Notes: generated by a model not told the origin, from the sequence alone. A DNA stretch of 64,000 nucleotides from Planctomyces sp. SH-PL62 (GCF_001610895.1 NZ_CP011273.1:3534001-3598000), one strand, 5' to 3'; shown: positions 14,683-24,761, numbered from the stretch's first letter. Translations and numbers: made by a program.

Positions 14683-17221
14683 TGGCGGAGAGGATCACGC
14701 CCATGAAGCCCTGCGAGCCCCCTTCCACGAAGCCGTAGCTGTGCAGGCCGACCCCCAGGACGAAGTTGACGCCGTACCAGGCCATGACGACCGAGAGGAA
14801 GCAGACCACCGACGCGAAGACCAGGCCGAAGGTGGTGACCCAGCCCGCGAACCGCCCGTGGAGCGGGATCAGGTAGACCAAGAGCGTGATGAGCGCCCAG
14901 ACCTCCTTCGGGTCCCATCCCCAGAAGCGTCCCCACGAGTAGTCGGCCCAGACGCCGCCGAGGATCGTGCCGGCGGCGATCAAGAGGACGCCGACCTGCA
15001 TCGCGCGGTAGATGAAGTTCGAGAGCGGCTTGATCATCGCCGCCGTCTCCTGCATGGCCTGGCCGCGGGCGTCGAGCGTGGCGGGGGCGGCCATCGCCCG
15101 GATCTCCTCGACCGAGGGCCGCACGCCGGGCGCTTGCGGCGAGACGGCCGGGGCCGGCGTCTCGGCCGCGACGGCCGGGGCGTCGTCGATCCCGCGCGAG
15201 GTCAGCCGGTTGGCGGCCTCGCCCAGCAGGGCCAGGACGGTCCCCAGCGAGACCATGCCGCCGATCGCCGCCATCGTGGAGAAGACGTAGAAGAGCGGAT
15301 CGCCGGTCGTCCACTGCGGCCCGAACGCCCCGTACGAGGCGGCCATGCCGCCGACGCCGACCGACAGGAGCGGGAAGGCGGGGACCAGCGGCGAGGCCAG
15401 CTCGCCGTACGAGGGGGAACGGCGGTAGGTGGCGGTCATGTAATAGACCGTCGCGATCAGGCCGAGCGCCCAGGCCAGGCCGAACGCGGCGTAGCTGGAG
15501 ACCTCCGTCAAGACGTGGATCGTCAGCCAGAGGTTGCTCCGCAGCACCGGCTGGAGGCTCTTGATGCTGGGGTCCAGGAGCGGCACGTTGGCCGCCGTGA
15601 TCGTCCCCAGCAGGGCCACGCCCGCCCCCGCCAGCGCGGTGAACGTGCGGCGGTAGACCAGCTCGAAGGCGAACGCCAGGACCGCCGCCACCAGGGCGAC
15701 CCAGATGACGGTCTCATACATGTTCGTGACCGGCGCCCATCCCGTGATCAGGATCCGCAGGTAGAAGCCGTAGCATTCCAGGCCGATGCCGACCAGCAGG
15801 CCGAGCATCCCCAGCGAGTGCAGCGCCCGGCCCGCGGTCCCCATCTGGCCCACCCGGCCGCCGGAGAACCCCAGCGCGATCGCCAGCAGGACCATCGAGA
15901 CGCCGTAGGCGAACGGCGCCTGGTAGAACGGGTTGACGGCGTTGAAGTGGGACTCGCGCTCGACGGCCGCCGCGGTGGGGTAGTGCTCCGGATTGAGCGC
16001 CTCTCCCAGGGCCCGCGACGACGCCAGCAGGGCGTCGGCCGTCTCGATCGGGATCGCCCCCGGCTTCTGGTTCTCGGCCTGCTCGAACGCCTTGTAGGCG
16101 TCGAGGAACGCGCGGGTCTCGGCTTCGGGGAAGCCGGCCTTCACGAGCGACTCGGCGTCGGCCTTGAGCAGCACCTTCAGGGGCGTCCAGACCGAGTTCT
16201 CGGCGAGCCAGGAGGAGAACTTGGCGTCGAATCCGGCGTCCTCGCCCGGGTCGTGCCGGTCGTTGCTGGGGACGTCGTTCCAGTAGGTGTCGAGCGCCTT
16301 GAGGGTGTCGAACTCGACCGGCGAGAGGTCGCGGAGGTTGGCGGCCGTGCGGGCCTTGGGGATGACTTCCTTGTAGAAGTCGAGGGCCGCCCGGCTGAAC
16401 GGTCGGGGCATGATGCGGATCAGCCCGGCGGTGCGCATCTCCTCGCCGGAATACGCCTTGTAGGTCGCCAGCCGATGGCCGACGTCGATGGCCCGGCGCT
16501 CGACCTCGGTGAGCCGTTCGGCGAGCGTCGGGTTGGAATCGAACTTGCGCTTCTGATCGTCGAGCTGGCCGACCCACTCCATGAACGGCTCTTCGTGGTC
16601 GCCGTGGCTGATCTTGGCCTCGTCCAGGTCGTCCGGGGACAGCCACTTGCGGTCCTCGTGGAGCTTGGCCGCCATGTCCAGGACGGCCTTGCGGTCGACC
16701 TCCTCGATCTTCGACGTCTCGACGAACTTCAGGAGCGAGCCGGCGTCGAGCCCGTCGTCCTCGGCCAGCACCGCGAGCCGCTCCTTGTCCTCGCCCGGGG
16801 TCTCCGGCCGGGCCGCGATCGCCGCCAGGCGGGCGCGGATCGGGCCCAGGAGGATCTGACGCTTGAGCGGCAGATAGTCGACGAGGATGAACGGCTGCGA
16901 GTCCCAGAACTCGGGACGCGCGATCCAGTCGACGAACGCGCCGACCGGTCCCCAGGTCTCGACGATCTGGTTGCGGTCGTCGAGGAGCTTGATCGACTCG
17001 CGGCCGAAGACCTGCTTGACCTCCTCGCGGGCGACCGTGTCCAGCGGCTTGACGCGCCCCTGGTGCATGACGGCCACCCGGCCGATGCGGTCGTAGGCCG
17101 GGCCGACGCCCAGCTTGCCGCCGTTGGAGCCCCCGCCGTCGGGGGGCGTGACGGAGGCCGTCGCGATCCCCAGGACCGCGAAGAGGCCCAGTCCAAAGAG
17201 AAGTCGGCCGTATCGTCTCAT
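14609..17221 (-). CDS. ccsA: Cytochrome c biogenesis protein CcsA-like with large periplasmic N-domain
   Basis: An 870-aa membrane protein of the system II heme-handling family. Residues about 1-20 form a signal or first membrane segment. About 450 residues of mostly hydrophilic, helix-rich sequence follow, then a multi-spanning CcsA domain. That domain carries the tryptophan-rich heme-binding motif WADYSWGRFWGWDPKEVW near the C terminus and conserved His residues in membrane segments. It works with ResB to deliver heme to CXXCH apocytochromes outside the membrane. The start at 17221 is supported by GGGAG ten bases upstream. It lies about 100 bases downstream of resB on the same strand. The long N-terminal extension is unlike short CcsA proteins but is seen in planctomycete-type fusions. 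Confidence 0.9.
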   Translation of the reverse strand: MRRYGRLLFGLGLFAVLGIATASVTPPDGGGSNGGKLGVGPAYDRIGRVAVMHQGRVKPLDTVAREEVKQVFGRESIKLLDDRNQIVETWGPVGAFVDWIARPEFWDSQPFILVDYLPLKRQILLGPIRARLAAIAARPETPGEDKERLAVLAEDDGLDAGSLLKFVETSKIEEVDRKAVLDMAAKLHEDRKWLSPDDLDEAKISHGDHEEPFMEWVGQLDDQKRKFDSNPTLAERLTEVERRAIDVGHRLATYKAYSGEEMRTAGLIRIMPRPFSRAALDFYKEVIPKARTAANLRDLSPVEFDTLKALDTYWNDVPSNDRHDPGEDAGFDAKFSSWLAENSVWTPLKVLLKADAESLVKAGFPEAETRAFLDAYKAFEQAENQKPGAIPIETADALLASSRALGEALNPEHYPTAAAVERESHFNAVNPFYQAPFAYGVSMVLLAIALGFSGGRVGQMGTAGRALHSLGMLGLLVGIGLECYGFYLRILITGWAPVTNMYETVIWVALVAAVLAFAFELVYRRTFTALAGAGVALLGTITAANVPLLDPSIKSLQPVLRSNLWLTIHVLTEVSSYAAFGLAWALGLIATVYYMTATYRRSPSYGELASPLVPAFPLLSVGVGGMAASYGAFGPQWTTGDPLFYVFSTMAAIGGMVSLGTVLALLGEAANRLTSRGIDDAPAVAAETPAPAVSPQAPGVRPSVEEIRAMAAPATLDARGQAMQETAAMIKPLSNFIYRAMQVGVLLIAAGTILGGVWADYSWGRFWGWDPKEVWALITLLVYLIPLHGRFAGWVTTFGLVFASVVCFLSVVMAWYGVNFVLGVGLHSYGFVEGGSQGFMGVILSAIMALPLGAYWRRRLGQLRPAATVA

Positions 17222-17321
17222 CGCGGATCTCCCGGAGATGGCTGTCGATCGGATTGGGGCGGTCTGGTCGAGGGGCGTCGGGACCGGTCCGGCCTCGGCC
17301 GGACGGTCGTCGCGCCCGTCA

Positions 17322-19499
17322 TCACAGGATGTCTTCATCGGACTGCGCGGGCGTGGGGGGCTCGACGGGCGTCGGCGCCCCGGCCTTCTTCGCGGCCTGC
17401 TCGCGTTCCCGCTTGCCGCCGTCGGTGAAGAGGCCGGCGCGCATGTAGAACTGCACGAACGTCCCCAGCACGATCAGCAGGCTGCCCGCGTAGATGATCG
17501 GCCTCCCCGGGTTGCTCCCCACCTGGAAGACCGACTGGAACTGGCCGGTCCGCTGGTTGGTGCGGGGATCGACGATCGGCGAGTAGCGCATCTGGTAAAA
17601 GGTGAGGCCGCGATGGGTCATCGGCTCGTTCATCGAGATCGTGTGGAGCTGGTCCCGGACCCCTTGCGACAGGTCGTCCACCTTCACCTGGCTGACGAAC
17701 TTGGTGGCCTGTTCGGTCCCCGGCTCGAAGCCGACCTCGAAGTCCTCGAGCGTGAGGTCGAAGCCCAGGGGACGGCGGTCGGCGTCGTAGGCGATCTCGA
17801 AGAGTCGGCCGCCGAACGGCACGGGACGGAAGACCGGGGCCTCCAGCGCCTCGCTGCGCTGGATCCAGATTTCCTCGGTCTTGCCGTCGACGGTCAGCTC
17901 GACGAGGCAGGCGGGGATCGCCTCGTCCATCTGGCTGCCGATCAGGAACAGAGGGCGGAAGATCCGCTTCTCGACGGCGGTCGGCAGGTATTCGCCGACC
18001 TGGAAGCCGATGGTCATGGCGGCCCCGGCGCCGCCGCCGAAGGCGTCGATCCACTTCCCGGTCTCGATCGGGCCGGCGCTCCGCAGTTCGGGCTTGCCGT
18101 CCTTGCCGCGGCCGAAGACGCGTTGGTAGAGGGTCTTCTCGGGCGTGGCCAGGACGTCGATCTGGCCGAACAGGCCGCTCGACTTGGGGTCGAGGTCCGG
18201 CGGGAGCATCAGGTGGATCCTGACGAGGGCCTCGGGGGGCTTGCCGCCGTCGACGGTCGGGCGGGGGATGATGTTGGGGAACATCGGCATCGCCCCCATC
18301 GCGACGTGCTCGACCACGGGGGCGTCCCCCTTGCGGACGTCGAAGACGGCGATCGGGATCGAATCCGCGCCCACCACCCGCGCCAGGCCCGCCTCGGCGG
18401 TCGGGAAGTTGGCGAGCTTCTGGAGCGAGACGATCAGGTCGCTGTCCGGGAGCGGGACCGGCTGGTCGGCCGGCGTCTCCAGCTTGAAGTCGTGGGAGCG
18501 TTCCTTGCCGTCCTTGTCCCGATAGCGGATCCGGGCGACCCCCACGGCGCTCTCGGCGAGCGGGGGCTTCAGGAAGTCCTCGACGTACTCGGGACGGTCG
18601 ACGTACGAGAACGAGACCAGGGCCGGCATGCCGTCGCTCCGGGCCGTCCGGTAGAAGCGGCGGTCGAGCTGGAACCACTGCGCGGCGTCCTCGGCGTTCG
18701 CCAGCCGGGCGTCGGGCATCCCCGGGGCCTTGAACCGCAGGAGGAGCCGGGCCATCGGCTGGCCGGAAGGATCGCTCCGGCGGACCGTGTCGGGCGTGGC
18801 GGCCGGCAGATACTGCTTGACCACGAACTTGAACGGGTCGCCCGCCTTGCTGAGGACGTCGGCCTCGTCCCGGACGATCGGATAACGGCCCCCGGTGAGG
18901 CGGTTGAGCGTCAGGTCGAACAGGTTGCGGATCCGCTGCGAGCCCCCGCCCCAGGGGAACGGACCGGACTCGTCGAACGGCAGCTCGTAATTCGCCGACG
19001 GCTTCTGGGTGTGCGGGTCGACCTCGCGGAGCCGGAACATCGGCGCGTCGGTGCGGAGCATCTCGCTCCGCGACTCCCCTTCGAGCATCCCCACCATTCC
19101 CTCGTCGCCCGACTTGAAGTGGACGTACGAGCCGGCGATCAGGACCAGGAGCCCGGCGTGCGTGATGACGAAGCCGGTCTGCCGCTTCTTCCAGGGGAAG
19201 CGGATCGACGCCGCGCAGAAGATGTTGATCGCCAAGAACGCGAGGAGGACGGCGAACCCCGCGCTCTTGTAGACGAACGACTGCACGGCCCGGGTCCCGT
19301 AGGTGGACTCGAACCAGGTGGCGAAGGCCAGCGCGGCGGCCAGGCTCGACAGCGAGAGCACGGCCAGCTTGAGCGAGGCGAGGAATTTGTAGATCGCGTC
19401 GATCGCGCCCAGGATCCGCCCGCCGATCGACCGCCCGGGGCTGGGGGCCGAGGGACGGGGCCGGGGGGCTTTTTGGTGGCCGTCGCCATGATGTCGCAC
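17322..19499 (-). CDS. resB: Cytochrome c biogenesis protein ResB (Ccs1)
   Basis: A 725-aa membrane protein, the partner of CcsA in system II cytochrome c maturation. Three N-terminal membrane segments fall at about residues 40-130 (for example LAVLSLSSLAAALAFATW and AVLLAFLAINIFCAASI). A large extracytoplasmic domain follows, with a final helix before the C terminus (IIYAGSLLIVLGTFVQF). It includes the usual GLTFYQMRYSP block. As read, translation starts at a GTG (19499). A better start is an ATG at 19489 with AGGTG eight bases upstream, but it is out of frame unless one C is restored in the run at 19463-19468 (plus-strand Gs). This possible frameshift affects only the first 15-20 residues. 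Confidence 0.92.
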   Translation of the reverse strand: MRHHGDGHQKAPRPRPSAPSPGRSIGGRILGAIDAIYKFLASLKLAVLSLSSLAAALAFATWFESTYGTRAVQSFVYKSAGFAVLLAFLAINIFCAASIRFPWKKRQTGFVITHAGLLVLIAGSYVHFKSGDEGMVGMLEGESRSEMLRTDAPMFRLREVDPHTQKPSANYELPFDESGPFPWGGGSQRIRNLFDLTLNRLTGGRYPIVRDEADVLSKAGDPFKFVVKQYLPAATPDTVRRSDPSGQPMARLLLRFKAPGMPDARLANAEDAAQWFQLDRRFYRTARSDGMPALVSFSYVDRPEYVEDFLKPPLAESAVGVARIRYRDKDGKERSHDFKLETPADQPVPLPDSDLIVSLQKLANFPTAEAGLARVVGADSIPIAVFDVRKGDAPVVEHVAMGAMPMFPNIIPRPTVDGGKPPEALVRIHLMLPPDLDPKSSGLFGQIDVLATPEKTLYQRVFGRGKDGKPELRSAGPIETGKWIDAFGGGAGAAMTIGFQVGEYLPTAVEKRIFRPLFLIGSQMDEAIPACLVELTVDGKTEEIWIQRSEALEAPVFRPVPFGGRLFEIAYDADRRPLGFDLTLEDFEVGFEPGTEQATKFVSQVKVDDLSQGVRDQLHTISMNEPMTHRGLTFYQMRYSPIVDPRTNQRTGQFQSVFQVGSNPGRPIIYAGSLLIVLGTFVQFYMRAGLFTDGGKREREQAAKKAGAPTPVEPPTPAQSDEDIL

Positions 19500-19638
19500 C
19501 TGCCGAGGAGGGAGGATCGTAATCGGGGGGGAGCCGGGCGGGTTGGGACGGGCCGTCGCCGGCCGCCCCAGGATACGTCGATTCTAAACCAGGGCCCCTA
19601 CGGGCGAACAGCCTCGTCGGGGCCGGCGGGCGGGTCGG

Positions 19639-20625
19639 TCAGTGGAGCGCGACGTGGCAGCGCACGCACGTCGCAAGGAGTCGCGGGACGTCGGCCCGGT
19701 CGTCGTCGGGGCCGATCCCCGACAGGTCGAGCGCCGCCAGCCGGGTCTCGGCCGCGAATCCGAGCAGCCGCTCCCGGCTCGCGGCCGGGGCGAGTTCGGC
19801 GGCTTCGGCGGCGTGCCGGACCGCGAGTCCGAGCCGATCCCGGCCGAGGCCATTCCCATCATTACGTTGGAGAGCCGCGAGAAGTTCTCGAAGTTCCGAC
19901 CGACTCGACGACTCGACCGCCTGGGCCGCGAAGCCGAGGGGGGGCGAACCGGGGCCCGGATCGGGCCGGCCTCCCGGTCGGGGCGAGGTGGCGACGAGCC
20001 AGCCGACCAGCGCCAGGACGACGCCGAGCGTCACCCCACGGCCGATCAGCCGCTTGCGGAGCAGCCCTCGCGCCTTCTCCAGGCGACGGGACATGGAACC
20101 CACCGGATAGCCGAGCGCGGCGGCGGCCTCGTGGTTCGTCTTGCCTTCCAGGTAGCAGAGGACCAACGGCTCGCGGTACTTCTCCGGCAGGTCGTCGACC
20201 TCGCCGTCGATCACCCGGCGAACGTCCCGGCGCTCGACCTCGTCCGTGAAGACGGAGAGCGGACAGGCCCGGTCGGGCAGGGCTCCGGTTTCGCCGAAAC
20301 GCAATCCCGGCAAGAGGTTGGAGACCGGCGTCTCGCGTCGGCGGCGGCGGGCGATCTCGGTCCGGGCGTTCAGGGCCAGCCGTCGGGCGACGTCGCGCAC
20401 CCAGCCGCCGATCGACGCCCGCCAGGCCACGTCCGAGGCCCGGAGGGCCAGGAGCAGGAACGTCGCCTGGAAGACGTCCTCGACGTCGTGCTCGCTGCGG
20501 AGGAGCCGCCGACAGACACCCCGGACGAGCGGGCCGTGACGTTCGACCAGTTCGGCGAACGCGGCCTCCTCCCGCTCCTCCGCGAAGCGCTTCAGCAAGA
20601 TCGCATCCGTGGCCCGCTCGATCAT
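19639..20625 (-). CDS. ECF sigma factor with membrane helix and C-terminal CXXCH heme-like tail
   Basis: A 328-aa protein. Residues about 10-92 are sigma-70 region 2 (HDVEDVFQATFLLLA at 46-60). Residues about 140-192 are region 4 (DLPEKYREPLVLCYLEGKTN with its helix-turn-helix). A transmembrane helix (GVTLGVVLALVGWLVAT, about 197-213) follows a basic stretch, so the tail should face outward. The tail is Pro/Gly-rich, then two amphipathic helices, and ends with Cys320-Val-Arg-Cys323-His324, the CXXCH motif for covalent heme c, near the C terminus as in class II cytochromes c. ResB and CcsA, which attach such heme, follow on the same strand. I infer a membrane-tethered redox- or gas-sensing sigma factor. 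The heme is not proven; zinc binding is the alternative. Confidence 0.85.
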   Translation of the reverse strand: MIERATDAILLKRFAEEREEAAFAELVERHGPLVRGVCRRLLRSEHDVEDVFQATFLLLALRASDVAWRASIGGWVRDVARRLALNARTEIARRRRRETPVSNLLPGLRFGETGALPDRACPLSVFTDEVERRDVRRVIDGEVDDLPEKYREPLVLCYLEGKTNHEAAAALGYPVGSMSRRLEKARGLLRKRLIGRGVTLGVVLALVGWLVATSPRPGGRPDPGPGSPPLGFAAQAVESSSRSELRELLAALQRNDGNGLGRDRLGLAVRHAAEAAELAPAASRERLLGFAAETRLAALDLSGIGPDDDRADVPRLLATCVRCHVALH

Positions 20626-20811
20626 CGCGATTCCGGCCCTCGCCCCCTTCGAATCACATGCTCTAACCCATTATGCCGATCCGGCCCCCGACGAATGCGG
20701 ATTTCTCGACGAAAGCCCACGATTCGCCCGAAGCGCGACGCCGGCCGCCTACGCCCGGGGGGGCGAGGCGGCCGGATTCGGTTCGTGGATTCGGAGGCGG
20801 GGCCGGCGTCC

Positions 20812-21687
20812 TCAGCTGAACAACAGCCGGTTCATGCGGGCGACGACGTCTTTCATGGCGTCCAGGTCGCCGAAGCCGACCTCGGCGGTGATCCAGCCTT
20901 CGTAGCCCACGTCGACGAGGGCCTGCTTGACCTCCGGCCAGTCGATCTCGCCCTCGCCGAGCGGGTAGCCGAACCGCTTGGGCTTGGCGTATTCCTTGAT
21001 GTGGATCTTGAGGATCCGCTTGCCGAGCTCGCGGATCCATTCCTGGGGGTAGGCGTACTCGACGATGTTGCCCACGTCGAAATACGCGCCGACGGTCGGG
21101 CTCTCGAATTCGTCGATGTAGCGGGCGAACTCGATCGGGCTGAGGAGGAACTTGTTCCAGACCTCCTCGACGGCGATCTTGACCCCGGCCTCCTCGGCCA
21201 GCGGGATGAGCTTGCGGATCTGGGCCTGGGACCGCTCCCACGCCTGGCGGTACGAGACGTTCTTGTTGACGACGGCCGGGACGACCAGGACCGTGGTCCC
21301 GCCGTACGCCTTGCAGTCCAGGAACTCCTGCTTGATGGCCTCCACGCCACGCTCGACGACGGCCGGATCGGGGTCGGAGAGGGGGTCGGACCAGTGTCGG
21401 CCGCCGCTGACTCCGTGGATGACCAGGCCCGTCTCGTCGCGGGCGGCGAGGACTTCCTTCAGGTCGAGCTCGTTGGGGCTGATCAGCTCGACGCCCTCGA
21501 AACCGGCCTCCTTGAGCAGCTTGAAGGTGGGGAGCACGGGGCCCTTGGTGAGGCCGCCGAGCATGAAGGCTCGCTTCCATTTGGGGGCGTCGGCCGCGAG
21601 CGCCGAAGGGCCGCGGAGCGCCGCGCCCGCCGCGACGCCGCCGACGGCCGCCAGGAATCCTCGTCGGTCGATGTTGAGCCTCTGCAT
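20812..21687 (-). CDS. Tat-exported sugar phosphate isomerase/epimerase-like TIM barrel
   Basis: A 291-aa protein with a twin-arginine signal (DRRGFLAAVGG) at residues about 6-30, then an AP-endonuclease-2/xylose-isomerase-type TIM barrel. Metal-ligand candidates are Glu in KIAVEEVWN, the Asp/His region around VGAYFDVGN, KIHIKEY and the final ITAEVGFGD. The start MQRLNIDRRGF at 21687 places the Tat motif correctly. Such exported isomerase-like proteins are abundant in planctomycetes and probably act on sugars or sugar acids in the periplasm. The gene follows gatB by 16 bases on the same strand. Confidence 0.88.
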   Translation of the reverse strand: MQRLNIDRRGFLAAVGGVAAGAALRGPSALAADAPKWKRAFMLGGLTKGPVLPTFKLLKEAGFEGVELISPNELDLKEVLAARDETGLVIHGVSGGRHWSDPLSDPDPAVVERGVEAIKQEFLDCKAYGGTTVLVVPAVVNKNVSYRQAWERSQAQIRKLIPLAEEAGVKIAVEEVWNKFLLSPIEFARYIDEFESPTVGAYFDVGNIVEYAYPQEWIRELGKRILKIHIKEYAKPKRFGYPLGEGEIDWPEVKQALVDVGYEGWITAEVGFGDLDAMKDVVARMNRLLFS

Positions 21688-21703
21688 GGGTTCGAGCCTT
21701 TCG

Positions 21704-23185
21704 TCACGCAAGGAGTTCGGCGAGCTTGGCTTCCAGCAACTCGCCCACGAGTGCCGGGTTGGCCTTGCCGCCGGTCTGCTTCATCACCTGGCCGCGCAGG
21801 AAGCCCTTGACGGCCTCGGGCTTCTTCTTGCCCTTCTTGAGATCCTCGATGGCCTGGGGGTTGGCCGCGAGCGCCGCGTCGACGGCGTCGGCTATGGCTC
21901 CGCTGTCGGAGACCATCTTGTAGCCCCCCAGCTCGATCACCTTCTCGGCCGGATCGCCGGTCTCGATCATCCGGCCGAGGACCTCGCGGCCCTGGTTGGT
22001 GTTCAGCTCGGCGCGCTTGACGCGGTTGATCAGGTCGGCCAGGGCGTCGGGGCGGACGGGGAAATCGGCGATCGCCAGCTTCCTGTCCTTGATCGTGCGA
22101 AGCACGTCCTGCTGGATCCAGTTGCTCGCCAGCTTGTACTCGCTGGTCTCCCTGGCGACGGCGTCGAAGTAGTCGGCCACGTCCTCGCCTTGCTCGACGA
22201 GGACGTTGGCGTCGTAGGGGGAGAGGCCGAACGCCGTCTGGAACCGCTCGCGGCGCGCCGCGGGGAGTTCGCCGATGGTCGCGCGGATCCGGGCCAGCCA
22301 CTCGTCGTCGACGACGACGGGGACGAGGTCGGGCTCGGGGAAGTAGCGGTAGTCGGCCGCCGTCTCCTTCTCGCGCTGGGGCTTCGTCACCTCCTCGGCG
22401 TCGTTCCAGCCCCGGGTGGTCTTGGGCGAGTCCGTGATGGTGAGGCCGTCCTCCTCCCACTTGCGGTACTGGCGATCGGTCTCGTAGTTCAGGGCCTTCT
22501 CGACGGCCCGGAAGCTGTTGAGGTTCTTGATCTCGACGATCGGGGTGGCGATCGTCCGGCCGTCCTTGTGGATGTGCAGGTTGATGTTGGCGTCGCAGCG
22601 GAGCGACCCTTCCTGCATCTCGCAGTCGGAGACGCCCAGGTAGCGGAGCGTGAGCCGAAGCTCCTCCAGGCAGCCTCGGGCGTCGGCCGCGGAGCGGATC
22701 TCGGGCTCGCCGACGATCTCCAAGAGCGGGATGCCGGCGCGGTTGAGGTCGACCTCGGAGTACTCGCCGACGCCGTGGGTGAGCTTGCCGGTGTCTTCTT
22801 CAAGGTGCACCCGCGTCAGGGCGCACCGGCCGCCGCCGCCGCCGTCCTTGCGGACGGGGATGTCGAGCCAGCCGCCGAGGGAGAACGGCAGGTCGTACTG
22901 GCTGATCTGATAGTTCTTGGGGAGGTCGGGATAGTAGTAGTTCTTGCGGTCCCACTTGGTGAACGGCGCGATCTCGGCGTGCAGCGCCAGGGCCGTCTTG
23001 AGGGCCAGGTCGAAGGCCTTGCGGTTCATGACCGGCAAGGTCCCCGGCATCCCCAGCGAGACCGGGTCCGTCTGCGTGTTCGGCGGCAGGCCGAACTCGG
23101 TGCCGCACCACGAGAACATCTTGCTCTCGGTCTGGAGCTGGACGTGGATTTCAAGGCCGATGACGACGTCGTAGGGATGGCTCAT
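21704..23185 (-). CDS. gatB: Asp/Glu-tRNA(Asn/Gln) amidotransferase subunit B
   Basis: A 493-aa subunit of GatCAB, which converts misacylated Glu-tRNA(Gln) and Asp-tRNA(Asn) to the correct aminoacyl-tRNA. GatB activates the carboxyl group with ATP and binds the tRNA. The N-terminal kinase-like cradle has VIGLEIHVQL at about residue 8 and the GxPGTLPVMN and MQEGSLRCDANIN blocks. The C-terminal YqeY-like tail domain ends near the C terminus (FLRGQVMKQTGGKANP). The start MSHPYDVV at 23185 matches the family N terminus. It is the third gene of gatC-gatA-gatB. Confidence 0.97.
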   Translation of the reverse strand: MSHPYDVVIGLEIHVQLQTESKMFSWCGTEFGLPPNTQTDPVSLGMPGTLPVMNRKAFDLALKTALALHAEIAPFTKWDRKNYYYPDLPKNYQISQYDLPFSLGGWLDIPVRKDGGGGGRCALTRVHLEEDTGKLTHGVGEYSEVDLNRAGIPLLEIVGEPEIRSAADARGCLEELRLTLRYLGVSDCEMQEGSLRCDANINLHIHKDGRTIATPIVEIKNLNSFRAVEKALNYETDRQYRKWEEDGLTITDSPKTTRGWNDAEEVTKPQREKETAADYRYFPEPDLVPVVVDDEWLARIRATIGELPAARRERFQTAFGLSPYDANVLVEQGEDVADYFDAVARETSEYKLASNWIQQDVLRTIKDRKLAIADFPVRPDALADLINRVKRAELNTNQGREVLGRMIETGDPAEKVIELGGYKMVSDSGAIADAVDAALAANPQAIEDLKKGKKKPEAVKGFLRGQVMKQTGGKANPALVGELLEAKLAELLA

Positions 23186-23261
23186 AGGAGGGGGACCCGC
23201 CGGGCTTTCTCGATTCAAAAAGGGGCGTTCTCGGCGACCTGTCGCGCCGCCGGACCGGGCG

Positions 23262-24761
23262 TCACGACAGCCCCGGGCGCCTGCGGTTCCAGTCGGTCTC
23301 GCGTTCGAAGACGCGGGCCGTGCGGAGGAGGTTCTCCTCGGCGAACGCGGGCGCCAGGAGCTGCAAGCCGATGGGCAGGCCCGATTTCGTGAAGCCGCAG
23401 GGGAGGCTCAGGCCGGGGATGCCGGCGAGGTTGGCGGTGATCGTGTAGATGTCCGAGAGGTACATCGCCAGCGGGTCGGCCGTGCGCTCGCCGAGCTTGA
23501 AGGCCGGCGAGGGGGAGGTCGGACCGAGGATCACGTCGACGTCGTGGAAGGCCGCGTCGAAGTCGTTGCGGATCAGGCGGCGGACCTTGAGCGCCTGGTT
23601 GTAGTACTGGTCGGCGTAGCCGGCCGAGAGGCAGAACGTCCCCAGCATGATCCGCCGCTTGACCTCGGCCCCGAACCCTTCGGCGCGGCTGGCCATCATC
23701 ATGCGGACCAGCGGGTGCAGGTCTTCCTCGCCGGGGTGCATCGGGGACCAGTCCTCGGCGCGGTGGCCGAAGAGGGTGCCGTCGTAGCGGGAGAGGTTGC
23801 TGGAGCACTCGGCGGGGGCCACGATGTAGTAGGCGGGCACGCCGTATTTGGAGTTCGGCAGCGAGACGTCCTTGATGGTCGCGCCGGCCTTCTCATAGAC
23901 CCGGATCGCCTCGCGGACGGCGGCCTCGACCTCGGGGTCGAGCCCCTCGCCGAAGAACTCGCGGGCGACGCCGATGCGCAGCGACTCGGGCTTGCGGTCG
24001 AGGCTCGCGACGTAGTCGGGGACCGGCCGGTCGACGCTGGTGGCGTCGCGGTCGTCATGGCCCGAGATGGCCCCGAGCAAGAGCGCGGCGTCGGCCAGGT
24101 CGTGGGCGAACGGGCCGATCTGGTCGAGCGAGCTGGCGAAGGCGATGAGGCCGTATCGGCTGACCCGTCCGTAGGTGGGCTTGAGGCCGACGACGCCGCA
24201 GACGGCGGCCGGCTGGCGGATCGAGCCGCCGGTGTCGGTGCCGAGCGAGATCGGCGCGAGGTCGGCGGCGACGGCGGCGGCCGAGCCCCCGGAGGATCCG
24301 CCGGGGATCCGCGTCTCGTCCCAGGGGTTGAGGGTCGGGCCGTAGGCGCTGTTCTCAGTGGACGAGCCCATCGCGAACTCGTCCATGTTCGTCTTGCCGA
24401 AGAGGATCGCGCCGGCCCGGCGGAGCTTGACGATCGCGGTCGCGTCGTAGGGGGGCCGGAAGTCCTTGAGCATCCGGCTGCCGCAGGTCGTCGGCTCCTT
24501 CTCGACGCAGAGGACGTCCTTGATCGCCACCGGCACGCCGGCGAGCGGGCCCACGGGCTCGCCGGCCGCGCGGCGGGCGTCGATCGCCCGGGCTTGGTCG
24601 AGGATCCGTTCGGGGTCCAGGTGGACGTACACGTTGAGCCGCTTGAGCGCCTCGGCGCGGTCGAGGTATCCCCGGACGAGCTCCTCGCTGCGGATCTCCC
24701 CGGCGTTCAGCTTGGCCAGCAGGCTCGCGGCGGTGGCGTCTTTCAGCAGGTCGGCGTTCAT
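23262..24761 (-). CDS. gatA: Asp/Glu-tRNA(Asn/Gln) amidotransferase subunit A
   Basis: A 499-aa amidase-signature enzyme that releases ammonia from glutamine for GatB. The Ser-cisSer-Lys triad is present: Lys in VAIKDVLC, and the two serines in the loop [20 protein letters not shown] with [12 protein letters not shown]. The length and the start MNADLL at 24761 match the family. gatC lies 71 bases upstream and gatB 76 bases downstream. Confidence 0.97.
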   Translation of the reverse strand: MNADLLKDATAASLLAKLNAGEIRSEELVRGYLDRAEALKRLNVYVHLDPERILDQARAIDARRAAGEPVGPLAGVPVAIKDVLCVEKEPTTCGSRMLKDFRPPYDATAIVKLRRAGAILFGKTNMDEFAMGSSTENSAYGPTLNPWDETRIPGGSSGGSAAAVAADLAPISLGTDTGGSIRQPAAVCGVVGLKPTYGRVSRYGLIAFASSLDQIGPFAHDLADAALLLGAISGHDDRDATSVDRPVPDYVASLDRKPESLRIGVAREFFGEGLDPEVEAAVREAIRVYEKAGATIKDVSLPNSKYGVPAYYIVAPAECSSNLSRYDGTLFGHRAEDWSPMHPGEEDLHPLVRMMMASRAEGFGAEVKRRIMLGTFCLSAGYADQYYNQALKVRRLIRNDFDAAFHDVDVILGPTSPSPAFKLGERTADPLAMYLSDIYTITANLAGIPGLSLPCGFTKSGLPIGLQLLAPAFAEENLLRTARVFERETDWNRRRPGLS

